DNA of 37,615 bases from Alphaproteobacteria bacterium (GCA_030430365.1 JAUIFP010000025.1:1-37615); one strand, 5' to 3'. Shown: positions 7,984-17,458, counted from the first letter of the stretch. The notes: generated by a model not told the origin, from the letters alone. Made by a program: numbers and translations.

Positions 7984-9210
7984 TCAAACCAAGATTTCGA
8001 GGGCCGGACCCTGCCCCAGAAAGGCCGATGGGCTCGCGCTGGCGCCATATGCGCCTGCACAAAAAACTGCGACGAGGTCCCCGATATCGGCCTTTGGAAG
8101 CTCCGCCTGGTCCGCGAGACGGTCCAGCGGAGTGCACAGACAGCCCACCACACTCGCTTCTTCGGCAGGTGGATCGGCAAAGCGGGTCGCAATGGCCAGC
8201 GGGTAATTGCGCCGCACCACCGTTCCGAAATTCCCGGAGGCCGCCAATTGATGATGCAGACCGCCATCGGTGACGAGGAAGATCTGCCCGTGGCTTTCCT
8301 TGCGGTCGAGAATGCGGGTGAGATAGACGCCTGCCTCCCCCACCAGATAGCGCCCCAGCTCGATGGCAAATTCGGTTTGCACCATAGAGGCAGGCAAGCT
8401 TTCGAAACGCGCCTTCAGCGCTTCGCCGATCACGCCCATATCCAGCGCTTGATCGCCATTGAAATAGGGGATGCCGAAACCGCCGCCCATATTGAGATGC
8501 GGCAGCTTCACGCCCGTCTCTTCCGCAAGGCGGCCTGCCAGATCCAGAATATTGCCCTGCGTCTCGATGATCGCATCGGCATCCAGCGACTGGCTGCCCG
8601 CGAATATATGCAGGCCCCGCCACTGCGCACCGGCGGCAATGATCCTTTGCGCAAGCGGCACGACGCGATCGGTGTCGAGGCCGAAAGGCTTGGCCCCTCC
8701 CCCCATCTTCATGCCCGATCCGCGCAGCTCGAAATCCGGATTGACGCGGATCGCCAGACGCGGCGTAGCGCCGAGCCTATCCGCAATCGCCAAGGCGCGC
8801 TCCGCCTCTGCTTCGGATTCCAGATTGAGCGTCACCCCCGCAGCGATCGCTTGCTCGAGTTCCCCGTCGCGCTTGCCCGGGCCGGCAAAGCTGACGCCGC
8901 TTGCATCGATCCCCTGGGCCAGCACCAGTTCCAGTTCCCCGCCCGAAGCGATGTCGAAACCGTCGACCAGGCCGCGCATTTCGCGCAGCAGGGGCGCGAA
9001 GGGATTGGCCTTCACCGCATAATGGATCGCCAGGCGCTCCGGCATGGCCGTGCGCAATTCTTCGACCCGGCGGCGAATATGCTGGCGCGAATAGACGAAA
9101 AGCGGCGTACCGCCCGCTTCCTCCGCCAATGCGCTGGCCTGCCGCCCGCCAATGGCAAGCTCGCCTTCGATCGCGGAATATCCCGCCGGGATCGGGCCGA
9201 GCGGCTTCAT
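7984..9210 (-). CDS. PLP-dependent amino-acid decarboxylase, exosortase-A-associated type
   Basis: A 408-residue fold-III decarboxylase of the ornithine/diaminopimelate (group IV) type, which would convert a basic amino acid or related carrier-bound substrate to an amine. Visible sites: PLP lysine Lys67 (AIHYAVKANP), the HIFAGSQ strand (201-207), phosphate loop GGGFGI (242-247), ELGRYLV (284-290), catalytic Cys359 in GCLCTPLD and Tyr388 in GAYG. It resembles the subfamily that I recall being annotated as exosortase A system-associated (TIGR03099). The ATG at 9210 overlaps the ligase stop (ATGA), so the two are translationally coupled. Substrate unknown. Confidence 0.88.
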   Translation of the reverse strand: MKPLGPIPAGYSAIEGELAIGGRQASALAEEAGGTPLFVYSRQHIRRRVEELRTAMPERLAIHYAVKANPFAPLLREMRGLVDGFDIASGGELELVLAQGIDASGVSFAGPGKRDGELEQAIAAGVTLNLESEAEAERALAIADRLGATPRLAIRVNPDFELRGSGMKMGGGAKPFGLDTDRVVPLAQRIIAAGAQWRGLHIFAGSQSLDADAIIETQGNILDLAGRLAEETGVKLPHLNMGGGFGIPYFNGDQALDMGVIGEALKARFESLPASMVQTEFAIELGRYLVGEAGVYLTRILDRKESHGQIFLVTDGGLHHQLAASGNFGTVVRRNYPLAIATRFADPPAEEASVVGCLCTPLDRLADQAELPKADIGDLVAVFCAGAYGASASPSAFLGQGPALEILV

Positions 9211-10733
9211 GGCGCGATGTCCCGGGCAAGCGCGGCGCGGTCCGTCTTCCCGTTCGGATTGAGCGGCAGATTGTCGCGCCAATGGATCTGTTTGGGCTGC
9301 ATGAAGTTGGGCAATTCCTTTGCCAGCTTTTTCGCCAATTCCTCGCGCGCATCCTGCCCGCCTGCAGCCGCGCGTACAACCAGATGCACCGCCTGGCCGA
9401 GCATCTTGTCCGGCACGCCTAGCGCCGCAGCCTCTGCCACCAGGCCGGAGGCGAGCGCCGCGTCCTCGATCTCCTGCGGGCTGATCCTATTGCCCGCGCT
9501 CTTGATCATCGCATCGCGCCGGCCGACGAAATAGAGCAGGCCGTTCTCATCGCGGACCACCCGGTCCCCCGACCAGACGGCCATTCCGCCATATTCGGAA
9601 GCCTCGGGCGCCGGGCGGAACCGCTCCGCCGTCCGCTGCGGATCGTTCCAGTAACCCTGCGCCACCAGCGGCCCGCAATGCACCAGTTCGCCTTCCTCCC
9701 CCACAGCGCAGACCTGCCCGTCGTCGCCGATGACCAGGACTTCGGCAAAGGGGATCGCTGTGCCCATAGAGGTCGGGTGGCTGTCCACCAGCGCGGGATC
9801 GAGATAGGTCGAGCGGAACGCCTCGGTCAGGCCGTACATCGGGAAGATTCGTGCCTGCGGAAAGATTGCGCGCAGCCTCTTCACCAGATCCGCGGTCAGC
9901 GCGCCGCCGCTATTGGTCAGGCGGCGCAAAGGCGCGGCGGCCGCCTCGCTCCACTCGCTCTCCGCCAATTGCAGCCAGAGTGGCGGCACGGCAGCCAGGG
10001 TGGTGACGCCATGGCGTTCGCACGCCTTCAGGACGTCACGCGGCGTCAGATAGTCGAGCGGGACCACGCTGGCCCCAGCGTACCATGCGCTGAGCAGCTG
10101 GTTCTGCCCGTAATCGAAGGATAGCGGGAGCACGCCGAGGACTACGTCGCTGCGCTCCAGCCCCAGATAATGGGCCACGCTGACGGCCCCGAGCCAGAGA
10201 TTGGCGTGGCTGACCATCACCCCCTTGGCCAAGCCCGTGGATCCACTGGTGTAAAGGATGGCCGCCAGATCGCTCGGCGCAGCGTCGGAGGGCGGCATGT
10301 GCCCGCCCTGCTCTTCCGCCTGCTGCCATAGCTGCGCCTCTTCCAGCACGGCACAACCTTCCGGAACGTCGCCTTCTTCCAGGCTGGCAAGCCGCCCCTG
10401 ATTGGCGACCAGCATGCGCGCGCCGCTATCGGCCAGAATATGGGCGACCTGCGCGCGGCGCAGCAGCGGATTGACCGGCACATGCACCAGACCCGCCCGG
10501 GCTGCGGCCAGCGGCATCATGCAGGTGAGTTCCCCCTTTGCGGCCCATGTGGCGATGCGTGCACCGCGCTGCGGAACCAGTGTGCTTAATTTGGCACTAA
10601 GGAGAGAGATACGCTCCTTTAAATCCTTATACGTAATCACACCGCTGCGCAGCACGAGCGCCGGATCGCCGTCCATCCCGCAATCCGCGAGATGGTCGAT
10701 GGGCCGGACTTCCGGATCGGGCGCGAGTGGCAA
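9207..10733 (-). CDS. AMP-forming acyl ligase, exosortase-A-associated type
   Basis: A 508-residue adenylate-forming enzyme that would activate a carboxylic acid as acyl-AMP and pass it to CoA or, more likely here, to a carrier protein. Motifs: P-loop YTSGSTGLAKG (161-171), MYGLTEAFRSTYLD, GDRVVRDENG, VGRRDAMIKSAGNRISPQEIE and the C-terminal lysine in NGKTDR. It resembles the family I recall as TIGR03098. I chose the TTG at 10733 because a clear AGGAG lies 6 nt upstream and it keeps the conserved PIDHLAD N-terminal block; the first ATG (10676) would cut that block. It leads the ligase-decarboxylase operon and diverges from the acetyltransferase within a few tens of bases. Confidence 0.88.
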   Translation of the reverse strand: MPLAPDPEVRPIDHLADCGMDGDPALVLRSGVITYKDLKERISLLSAKLSTLVPQRGARIATWAAKGELTCMMPLAAARAGLVHVPVNPLLRRAQVAHILADSGARMLVANQGRLASLEEGDVPEGCAVLEEAQLWQQAEEQGGHMPPSDAAPSDLAAILYTSGSTGLAKGVMVSHANLWLGAVSVAHYLGLERSDVVLGVLPLSFDYGQNQLLSAWYAGASVVPLDYLTPRDVLKACERHGVTTLAAVPPLWLQLAESEWSEAAAAPLRRLTNSGGALTADLVKRLRAIFPQARIFPMYGLTEAFRSTYLDPALVDSHPTSMGTAIPFAEVLVIGDDGQVCAVGEEGELVHCGPLVAQGYWNDPQRTAERFRPAPEASEYGGMAVWSGDRVVRDENGLLYFVGRRDAMIKSAGNRISPQEIEDAALASGLVAEAAALGVPDKMLGQAVHLVVRAAAGGQDAREELAKKLAKELPNFMQPKQIHWRDNLPLNPNGKTDRAALARDIAP

Positions 10734-10763
10734 GTTGAACTCCTGGAAAGAGGCGAAAGTAAG

Positions 10764-11753
10764 TTGGTCGCAATCAGCTATCACGGCAGCGCGAATGTGT
10801 TGCAAGCCTTGCCGCTGGCAAGTGCCGCACCGTTCGATCGCCCGGAATGGTTCCACTTGCTTGAATCGGTAGGCGGGCTGCAGCCTTTCATCGCCGCGGC
10901 GCAGGACGAATGCGGCAGCGCCGTGTTCCCGCTGATGCAACCGCAAGCCAATGGCAATCCGCTGGCCGAATGGCAGAATATCTTCTGGCGCCCGCTTTTT
11001 TCCCATGGAGCGGACACGCAGGCGCTGTTGACCGCGATCGCGCGCGATCTGGCGGGCAAGCGCAGCCATGTCTCGCTGACTCACGTGCCCAATGAAGACG
11101 GCAGCGCCGATCTGCTGGCAGGCGCCTTCCGCAATGCAGGCTGGGTCGTGATTCCGCATGAATGCGGCGCCAATCGCACCTTGCGCCTGGCGGGGCGCAA
11201 TTTCGATGAATATCTCTCCGGCCGGCCCGGCCCGCTCCGCAGCGGCCTTCGCCGCTGTTCCGCGCTGCTGGAAATCAGCGTCTCGAGCCGTTTCAACCCG
11301 GACAGCTGGCAGGAATACGAAGCCGTCCGCCACAATGTCTGGCAGCGCGACGAACGCAGCGCGGAAATCATGCGCCGTTTCGCGCAAGAAGAGGGCGCGG
11401 CAGGGCGTCTGCGCCTGGGCATTGCCCGCCTGCGCGGCCGCGCGATTGCCGCCCAGTTCTGGACGGTCGAAGCCGATACGGCCTGGGTTCACGACACCGC
11501 GCAGGCCGAAGCGGGCCGGCAGCTATCGGCGGGCATGGCCCTGACGGCGGCTCTGCTGGAACAGGCAATCGACCACGACAAGGTCCAAAGCGTGGATTTC
11601 GGCATTGGCGACGATGCCTATCCCGATGTCTGGTCGGAAGAGATGCAGCCGCGTTTCCGGCTCGATTGCCACCGTCCGGGCAACCCCAAGAGCTGGCCTT
11701 CTTTGGCTGTCGCAACGGCGCGAAAACTTGCCTCCAAGGCCGCCTCTGGCTAG
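10764..11753 (+). CDS. GNAT/FemAB-like acetyltransferase (BioF2-like domain)
   Basis: About 330 residues of the GNAT fold, Acetyltransf_6 (BioF2-like) type, likely N-acylating an amine. The C-terminal half carries RLRLGIARLRGRAIAAQFW, the helix with LSAGMALTAALLEQAI, and the family signature VDFGIGDDAYPDVWSEEM. The start is uncertain. TTG 10764 has AAGAGG upstream and leaves 30 nt to the divergent ligase start; ATG 10692 lies in frame but would overlap the ligase by 42 nt and has no ribosome site; GTG 10797 is also possible. It is followed by the carrier-protein gene 53 nt downstream, so acylation from a carrier-bound donor is a reasonable guess. Confidence 0.8.
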   Translation: MVAISYHGSANVLQALPLASAAPFDRPEWFHLLESVGGLQPFIAAAQDECGSAVFPLMQPQANGNPLAEWQNIFWRPLFSHGADTQALLTAIARDLAGKRSHVSLTHVPNEDGSADLLAGAFRNAGWVVIPHECGANRTLRLAGRNFDEYLSGRPGPLRSGLRRCSALLEISVSSRFNPDSWQEYEAVRHNVWQRDERSAEIMRRFAQEEGAAGRLRLGIARLRGRAIAAQFWTVEADTAWVHDTAQAEAGRQLSAGMALTAALLEQAIDHDKVQSVDFGIGDDAYPDVWSEEMQPRFRLDCHRPGNPKSWPSLAVATARKLASKAASG

Positions 11754-11806
11754 AGCGGGCTCAAAGAGACGGGCGCAAATCCCGTCGGCAAGGGTTCAAT
11801 GCCAGC

Positions 11807-12118
11807 ATGACGACCAATCCCGGTATCTCCACCGATCCGAGCGATACCGACAAGCTGCTTCGCGAAATCCTGCGGGACGTTCTGGGCCTCAGCCAGGAAC
11901 GTACGGAAGAATTCAGCGAAGAGACCGGCCTGTTCGGCAATATGCCGGAACTCGATTCCATGGCCGTTGCCGGCTTGCTGACGGAAATCGAGGACCGGCT
12001 GTGCATCATCATCGAGGATGAGGATGTGGACGGCGAAATGCTGGAAACCTACGGCTCGCTGCTGGAATTCACCCGGCGCAAGCAGGCGGAAAGCGCCTGT
12101 CAGGACTTCTCGAAATAA
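11807..12118 (+). CDS. Acyl carrier protein
   Basis: A 103-residue carrier protein. The phosphopantetheine serine is Ser51 in the motif ELDSMAV, followed by the acidic helix (LLTEIEDRLCIIIEDEDVDGEML) usual for ACPs. It is longer and more diverged than a housekeeping AcpP and lies beside an acyl ligase and an acetyltransferase rather than fab genes, so it is probably a dedicated carrier. ATG 11807 starts right after the acetyltransferase; the upstream frame lies within that gene. Its 3' end overlaps the convergent RNA methyltransferase by 19 nt. Confidence 0.9.
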   Translation: MTTNPGISTDPSDTDKLLREILRDVLGLSQERTEEFSEETGLFGNMPELDSMAVAGLLTEIEDRLCIIIEDEDVDGEMLETYGSLLEFTRRKQAESACQDFSK

Positions 12119-13299
12119 CTCGCCAGCTCGACATGGGTTGACCAGCGGAACTGGCCCACGGGGCGCAGCTCCACCAGGCGATAGCCGCCTTCGGCCAACA
12201 TTTTCGCATCGCGCGCCCAGCTGGATGGATTGCAGCTGATATAGACGATCCGCGCCACGCTGCTCTGCGCCAGCAATTGCGCCTGTTCGCGCGCGCCTGC
12301 TCGCGGCGGATCGAGCAGCACGGCATCGAAGCGGTTCAGCTCCGCGGGCTGCAGCGGATTGCGGAACAGGTCGCGGTGCAGCGAATGGACCGGCTTGCCC
12401 GAAGCGCCCGCCGCCGCCTTGCAGGCCATATGCGCATCCAGCGAAGCTTCCGCTGCCAGAACCTTGGCCGGCCCTGCCAGGGCAAATGCAAATGTCCCCA
12501 GCCCGGCGAACAGGTCCGCGATCGTGCCGGCATCGCCAATCCACTCCCGAGCGGCGGCGATCAGCGCGTCTTCGCCGTCCTGCGTTGCTTGCAGGAAGGA
12601 TCCCGGCGGAAAGGGCACCGATAAGCCTGCCAGCGAAACCGTGACGGGCTGCGGCTCCCACCGAGCTTCCGCCCCGTATCCTTCATCCACGGTCAGCCGG
12701 GCGAGCCCGTTCTCCCGCGCGAAATCGAGCAGCGCCTCGGTCTGTTCCAGCCCTTCGACGCTCAGCCCCTTGAGACCGCAATCGATCCCCTGTTCGGCCA
12801 GAGTAAGCTCTATATCGACGGCATATTTGCCTTTTCGCGCCGCCAGCAGAGCGCGCAGCGGGCCCAGAAACGCGAACAGTTCTTCGCGCAGAACATGGCA
12901 CTCGGCCAGTTCGACGATCCGGTGCGATCCCGCCTCGCGATATCCGATCCGGGGTCCCTGCCCGCCATTCACGGCATGCAGCGTTGCGCGGCGGCGGCTA
13001 TATGGCGGCGAAAGATGCGCCGGAGCGATCCTTTCCGGCGTCAGCCCCTGTCCCTCGGCAGCATTGACCACGCGGCCCGTCACGAAGCCGGCCAGCGCCT
13101 CCTCATCCAGATGCTGGAGCTGGCAAACACCGCATGTGCCAAAATGGCGGCAGGGCGGCTCCACATAATGCGGCCCCCGCTCAAGAGTTCCGTCTTCATG
13201 AACGACATCGCCCGGCGCGGCGAGCGGGACATGGCGCCCGCTCGCGGTCACGCCGTCGCCCTTGGCCGCGACGCGCAGGATTTCCTCGCCGGCGCTCAC
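12100..13299 (-). CDS. Class I 23S rRNA/tRNA m5U methyltransferase (RumA/TrmA family)
   Basis: A 399-residue SAM-dependent RNA uridine-C5 methyltransferase. Fe-S ligands Cys50, Cys56, Cys59 and Cys133 match the RlmD/RlmC [4Fe-4S] set. The SAM site is IADLFAGLGTFAFAL, and the catalytic Cys is in VYISCNPSSWARD after LLDPPRAGA. The N-terminal TRAM-like region is short. I chose GTG 13299 because it overlaps the upstream stop as GTGA, a coupling form seen repeatedly here; the frame extends to 13491 only inside the previous gene. RlmD-type specificity is likely but cannot be separated from TrmA by eye. Confidence 0.9.
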   Translation of the reverse strand: MSAGEEILRVAAKGDGVTASGRHVPLAAPGDVVHEDGTLERGPHYVEPPCRHFGTCGVCQLQHLDEEALAGFVTGRVVNAAEGQGLTPERIAPAHLSPPYSRRRATLHAVNGGQGPRIGYREAGSHRIVELAECHVLREELFAFLGPLRALLAARKGKYAVDIELTLAEQGIDCGLKGLSVEGLEQTEALLDFARENGLARLTVDEGYGAEARWEPQPVTVSLAGLSVPFPPGSFLQATQDGEDALIAAAREWIGDAGTIADLFAGLGTFAFALAGPAKVLAAEASLDAHMACKAAAGASGKPVHSLHRDLFRNPLQPAELNRFDAVLLDPPRAGAREQAQLLAQSSVARIVYISCNPSSWARDAKMLAEGGYRLVELRPVGQFRWSTHVELASYFEKS

Positions 13300-14684
13300 A
13301 GGCAGGAGGCGTAAGCGGCCGGCAGGCGCTCGATCAGCTCTGCTGGAGTGAAGGCCGCGCCGCTTTGCCGCGCCGCCTCCCCATGCAGCCATACGGCCTC
13401 GCAGGCGGCATCGAAAGGCTCTGCACCCGTGGCAAGGCGGCTGACCGCCAGCCCTGCCAGCACGTCGCCCGTACCCGCCACGGAAAGCCAACTCGGCGCC
13501 GGTCCGGCCAGCGTCACGCGCCCGTCCGGAGCAGCGATCATGGTGTCCGGCCCCTTGGCGACGATGATCATCCCTGTCGCTTCGGCCAATTGCCGCGCTA
13601 CGCCCAGCTTGCTCGTGTCGCCGACATGGAACGCATGGGCCAGTCCCGCCAGTTCCCCTTCATGGGGGGTGGCGATGATCGGCGCGGTCCGCCCTGCCAG
13701 CATATGTCTGCCCAGCAGCATTACGGCATCGGCATCCAGCACTGCAGGCACATCGCGAGAGAGAGCTGCGGCCAGTTTCGCTTCCGCCGCTTCGCTGCGC
13801 CCCAGTCCCGGGCCGATTAGCAGCGCGGAAAGCCGCGGATCGGCCAGTGCTTGCCCCTCCACCACCAGCTCCGCCGGTGCGGCGGCAGGCGCGCTTTCCG
13901 CTGCCAGTTTCACATAGCCCGCCCCGCCATGCATCGCCGCGCGGCAGGCCAGCAGCGCAGCGCCCGGCATTGCGCCCGCGACAACGGCCGCCAGCCCGCG
14001 CGTATATTTGTGCGCATTGGGCGAAGGAGCAGAGAGTTCCGGCCGCTGCAGCAATTGTGCGGCGCCTTCCACCGGCTCTACCCCGATCGGCACCAGGAAG
14101 CGTTGCCCCAGATGTGCCGCGGCAGGCATCGACCAATGGGCGTATTTCCACGCGCCGAGCGAGACGGTGCAATCGTAGGAAGGCAGCCCGTCATTGAGCG
14201 GATGGCCGCTATCGCTTTCGATCCCGCTGGGCAGGTCCACGGCCACCCGTCGGCTATGCGCCGCGGCCATATCGGTCAGCAATTGCAGCAAGTCCTCGCT
14301 CAGCGGACGGGTCAATCCGCTGCCGAACAGGCAATCGACCAGCACGGAGGCATGCGGAATCTCGTCCGGCGAGCAGATATCGCCGTGATAGGCCGCGCGC
14401 GCATTCTTCGCCGCATCGGTTGCCGGATCGATCGGCGCGACCACGCAGACCGGCAGGTGCCAGCGGCGCAGGCTCTCGGCGATGACATAGCCATCCCCGC
14501 CATTATTGCCGGGGCCGCACAGCACCGTGACCGGATAGGGCCATGTCAGGCGATAGACCCATTGGGCCGCCCCGTGTCCCGCGATCTGCATCAGCGCATC
14601 CACACTGGTGCCCGCATCGATCAGCGCTTCTTCGGCGGCGCGCATCTGCGCCACGGTCAATATCTGGTGGTTAGCGCCCGTCAT
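13296..14684 (-). CDS. nnr: Bifunctional NAD(P)H-hydrate epimerase/dehydratase
   Basis: A 462-residue metabolite-repair enzyme that restores NAD(P)H from its damaged hydrates. The N-terminal epimerase (YjeF_N) domain has GPGNNGGDGYV. The C-terminal ADP-dependent dehydratase domain has HGGAGYVKLA, VLDADAV, ATPHEGELAGL, VAKGPDTMIAAPDGR and the GTGDVLAGL loop. ATG 14684 is the natural start. It sits 42 nt after ilvD on the same strand and overlaps the RNA methyltransferase start. Cytosolic. Confidence 0.95.
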   Translation of the reverse strand: MTGANHQILTVAQMRAAEEALIDAGTSVDALMQIAGHGAAQWVYRLTWPYPVTVLCGPGNNGGDGYVIAESLRRWHLPVCVVAPIDPATDAAKNARAAYHGDICSPDEIPHASVLVDCLFGSGLTRPLSEDLLQLLTDMAAAHSRRVAVDLPSGIESDSGHPLNDGLPSYDCTVSLGAWKYAHWSMPAAAHLGQRFLVPIGVEPVEGAAQLLQRPELSAPSPNAHKYTRGLAAVVAGAMPGAALLACRAAMHGGAGYVKLAAESAPAAAPAELVVEGQALADPRLSALLIGPGLGRSEAAEAKLAAALSRDVPAVLDADAVMLLGRHMLAGRTAPIIATPHEGELAGLAHAFHVGDTSKLGVARQLAEATGMIIVAKGPDTMIAAPDGRVTLAGPAPSWLSVAGTGDVLAGLAVSRLATGAEPFDAACEAVWLHGEAARQSGAAFTPAELIERLPAAYASCL

Positions 14685-14726
14685 CCCTCATGCCTGCGCT
14701 GATACACCGCCGCTTCGAGCGGATGT

Positions 14727-16601
14727 TCAATTGACCTTCTTCCCGTTCGGATAGCGCAGCTGCGAAAGATCGCGCACGGCGCCGCGCGCCGCGCTGGTCG
14801 CCATCGCGGCATAGGCCTGCAGCGCCAGCGAGATCTTGCGCTTGCGCGTGGCCACGGGCAGCCAGGCGGCATCGCCCTTGGCTTCCATCGCCGCCTTGCG
14901 CGCCGCAAGTACCTCGTCCGAAATCGCCAGCGAGATCGTGCGGCCGGGGATGTCGATATCGATCCGGTCGCCATTTTCGACCAGCGCGATCGCCCCGCCT
15001 TCGGCAGCCTCGGGCGAGACATGGCCGATCGACAGGCCCGACGTGCCGCCGGAAAAGCGTCCATCGGTGATCAGCGCGCAGGCCGCCCCCAGCCCCTTCG
15101 ATTTGAGGTAGCTGGTGGGATAGAGCATTTCCTGCATGCCCGGCCCGCCCTTGGGCCCTTCATAGCGGATCACCACGACGTCGCCCGCCTCGACCTGGCC
15201 GGTCAGTATCCCGGTGACGGCATCGTCCTGGCTTTCGAAGACCTTGGCCGGCCCGGAAAAGACCAGGATGGATTCGTCCACGCCCGCCGTCTTCACGATG
15301 CAGCCGTCCAGAGCGATATTGCCTGACAGCACTGCCAAGCCGCCATCCTTGCTGAAGGCATGCTCCGCGCTGCGGATCACGCCATTCTCACGGTCCAGAT
15401 CGAGCTCGGCCCAGCGGCGCGACTGGCTGAAGGCCGTCTGCGTCGGCACGCCGCCCGGCGCGGCGCTGTAAAATTCATGGACCTTGTTGTTCTGGGTCCG
15501 GCCGACATCCCAATCGTCCAGCGCATCGGCCATTGTCGGGCTGTGAACGGTGGGCAGCGCGGTGTTGAGCAGCCCCGCCTTCTCCAGCTCGCCCAGGATC
15601 GCCATGATCCCGCCTGCGCGGTGGACGTCTTCCATATGGACGTCGTTCTTCGCCGGCGCGACCTTGCTGAGGCAGGGCACGCGGCGCGAAAGCCGGTCGA
15701 TATCTTCCATGGTGAAGTCCACGCCCGCTTCATGCGCGGCGGCCAGCAGATGCAGCACCGTATTGGTGGAACCGCCCATGGCGATATCCAGCGACATGGC
15801 GTTCTCGAAGGCCTGGAAATTGGCGATGGAGCGCGGCAGCACGCTCTCGTCGTCTTCCTCGTAATAGCGCTTGGCCAGCGTGACGGAGAGCCGCCCCGCC
15901 CGCTCAAACAGCTGCTTGCGGTCCGAATGGGTGGCGAGCTGCGAACCGTTGCCCGGCAGCGAAAGGCCCAACGCCTCGGTCAGGCAGTTCATCGAATTGG
16001 CCGTGAACATGCCCGAGCAAGATCCGCAGGTCGGGCATGCCGCCTGTTCGATGCTGGTGACTTCTTCGTCGGTGTAATGCTCGTCCGCGGCGGCGACCAT
16101 CGCATCGACCAGATCGAGCGCAACTTCCTTCCCGTTCAGAACGACCTTGCCGGCCTCCATCGGCCCGCCCGACACGAACACCACCGGGATATTGATGCGC
16201 AGCGCGGCCATCAGCATGCCCGGCGTGATCTTGTCGCAATTGGAGATGCAGACCATGGCATCGGCGCAATGCGCGTTGACCATATATTCCACGCTGTCGG
16301 CGATCAGGTCGCGCGAAGGCAGCGAATAGAGCATGCCGTCATGCCCCATCGCGATCCCGTCATCCACGGCGATGGTGTTGAATTCCTTGGCGACGCCGCC
16401 CGCCGTTTCGATCTCGCGCGCGACCAGCTGGCCCAGGTCCTTCAGATGGACATGGCCCGGAACGAATTGGGTGAAGCTGTTGACCACGGCGATGATCGGC
16501 TTGCCGAAATCGCCATCCTTCATGCCCGTGGCGCGCCACAGTCCGCGTGCGCCGGCCATGTTGCGGCCATGGGTGGTTGTGCGGGATCGATAGGCAGGCA
16601 T
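14727..16601 (-). CDS. ilvD: Dihydroxy-acid dehydratase
   Basis: Fe-S enzyme of valine, leucine and isoleucine synthesis, converting 2,3-dihydroxy acids to 2-keto acids. The 624-residue length is normal. Cluster cysteines are in [10 protein letters not shown] and [21 protein letters not shown]; substrate-site residues are in [12 protein letters not shown] and [15 protein letters not shown] chose ATG 16601 because [19 protein letters not shown] is the usual N-terminus and TTGGAG lies 6 nt upstream; the TTG at 16613 is part of that ribosome site. A terminator ends the upstream gene's transcript, so ilvD probably has its own promoter in the ~75 nt between. Confidence 0.97.
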   Translation of the reverse strand: MPAYRSRTTTHGRNMAGARGLWRATGMKDGDFGKPIIAVVNSFTQFVPGHVHLKDLGQLVAREIETAGGVAKEFNTIAVDDGIAMGHDGMLYSLPSRDLIADSVEYMVNAHCADAMVCISNCDKITPGMLMAALRINIPVVFVSGGPMEAGKVVLNGKEVALDLVDAMVAAADEHYTDEEVTSIEQAACPTCGSCSGMFTANSMNCLTEALGLSLPGNGSQLATHSDRKQLFERAGRLSVTLAKRYYEEDDESVLPRSIANFQAFENAMSLDIAMGGSTNTVLHLLAAAHEAGVDFTMEDIDRLSRRVPCLSKVAPAKNDVHMEDVHRAGGIMAILGELEKAGLLNTALPTVHSPTMADALDDWDVGRTQNNKVHEFYSAAPGGVPTQTAFSQSRRWAELDLDRENGVIRSAEHAFSKDGGLAVLSGNIALDGCIVKTAGVDESILVFSGPAKVFESQDDAVTGILTGQVEAGDVVVIRYEGPKGGPGMQEMLYPTSYLKSKGLGAACALITDGRFSGGTSGLSIGHVSPEAAEGGAIALVENGDRIDIDIPGRTISLAISDEVLAARKAAMEAKGDAAWLPVATRKRKISLALQAYAAMATSAARGAVRDLSQLRYPNGKKVN

Positions 16602-16674
16602 TTTTCGCTCCAATGGGGCAGTATATCACATTCTGCATAGGCCCCTAGCCCAGCATACATACCACCTGAAAGCC

Positions 16675-16703
16675 AAAAAAACATGGCCGCGCCAAGGCGC
16701 AGC
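16675..16703 (-). terminator. Rho-independent terminator
   Basis: On the minus strand the stem GCTGCGC/GCGCGGC (16697-16703 with 16686-16692, one G-U pair, 4-nt loop) is followed after 4 nt by seven T (plus-strand A-run 16675-16681). It begins at the stop codon of the amidohydrolase-like gene and separates ispE transcription from ilvD. Confidence 0.6.
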
Positions 16704-17458
16704 TATCCCAAACCGACCATTTCCAGGGCGAGTTTGCCGCAGATCCGCCGCAGCCGGTCGGCCCATTCTGCCTGCCCGGCCTCATCCGCGATCAAGTCCT
16801 GCCTGATCTCGATATAGAGATAGGGGCGCCCTTCGCTTTCGATATGGCGCTTGATCGCCGCGTTGTAGATCTTGCCGGAATAGGGAAGCTGATCGCCCAC
16901 ATGCAGCCCGTCTGCTTCAAGCAGCGGCTGGGCATAGCGCGCCCCGCGATCGTCCTGATCATAGAGCAGCCCGCAATGCCACGGGCGCTGGCCTTCCGGA
17001 TCGCAGGCGAGCTGCGGCGTGAAACTGTGCAGCACCAGGATCAGCGCGGGCGGCACCTTGTCTAGCAGGCGGTCCAGCGCGTCATTGAATGGGCGGTGGA
17101 AGCGGGCGAGCCGCGCCTCCCGGTCGATTCCCAGATTGCCGGGAATTTCGCGCCCGTCGCTCATTTCGGGAATGGCTGCCGGATCGTGCTCTTCACGGTT
17201 GGTGTCGCAGACCAGGCGGCTGACATTGCCCAGGAAGGCCGCCGTGCCTTCATGCGCGGCCATCCGCTCCGCCACGCCTGCCACGCCGATATCCACCGCG
17301 ATATGCTCGTTCATCAGCGCGGGATCGATGCCCAGATCGATATCGCCGGGCACGCGGTTTGAGGCGTGATCCGCCATGATCACGATCCCGCCGAAACGCG
17401 GCGTCCCCACCAGACGATATGCTTCTTCGCTCAACGAATCCTGCCCTGCATCTGCCAC
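16703..17458 (-). CDS. N-formylglutamate amidohydrolase family protein
   Basis: About 245-251 residues of the HutG/FGase family, which hydrolyses N-formyl or related amides of glutamate with a metal site. Visible motifs: IVIMADHASNRVPGDIDLG, VDIGVAGVAERMAAH, VSRLVCDTNRE and LILVLHSFTP. No histidine-degradation genes are nearby, so the natural substrate is uncertain. Start: GTG 17458 overlaps ispE by 28 nt; TTG 17434, which overlaps the ispE stop as TTGA after an AGGA, is equally credible. It is the last gene of the ispE unit and is followed by a terminator. Confidence 0.85.
   Translation of the reverse strand: MADAGQDSLSEEAYRLVGTPRFGGIVIMADHASNRVPGDIDLGIDPALMNEHIAVDIGVAGVAERMAAHEGTAAFLGNVSRLVCDTNREEHDPAAIPEMSDGREIPGNLGIDREARLARFHRPFNDALDRLLDKVPPALILVLHSFTPQLACDPEGQRPWHCGLLYDQDDRGARYAQPLLEADGLHVGDQLPYSGKIYNAAIKRHIESEGRPYLYIEIRQDLIADEAGQAEWADRLRRICGKLALEMVGLG

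Noticed and set aside
7912-9534. 540-residue plus-strand open frame opposite the decarboxylase
   Set aside because: No domain or ribosome site; the opposite frame has full PLP-enzyme motifs. Caused by high GC at third codon positions.
6781-12118. A complete exosortase/PEP-CTERM locus
   Set aside because: The ligase and decarboxylase resemble exosortase-A-associated families, but no XrtA, PEP-CTERM substrate, PrsK/PrsR or EPS gene is present.
15360-16640. 426-residue plus-strand frame opposite ilvD
   Set aside because: Shadow frame; ilvD is unambiguous on the minus strand.
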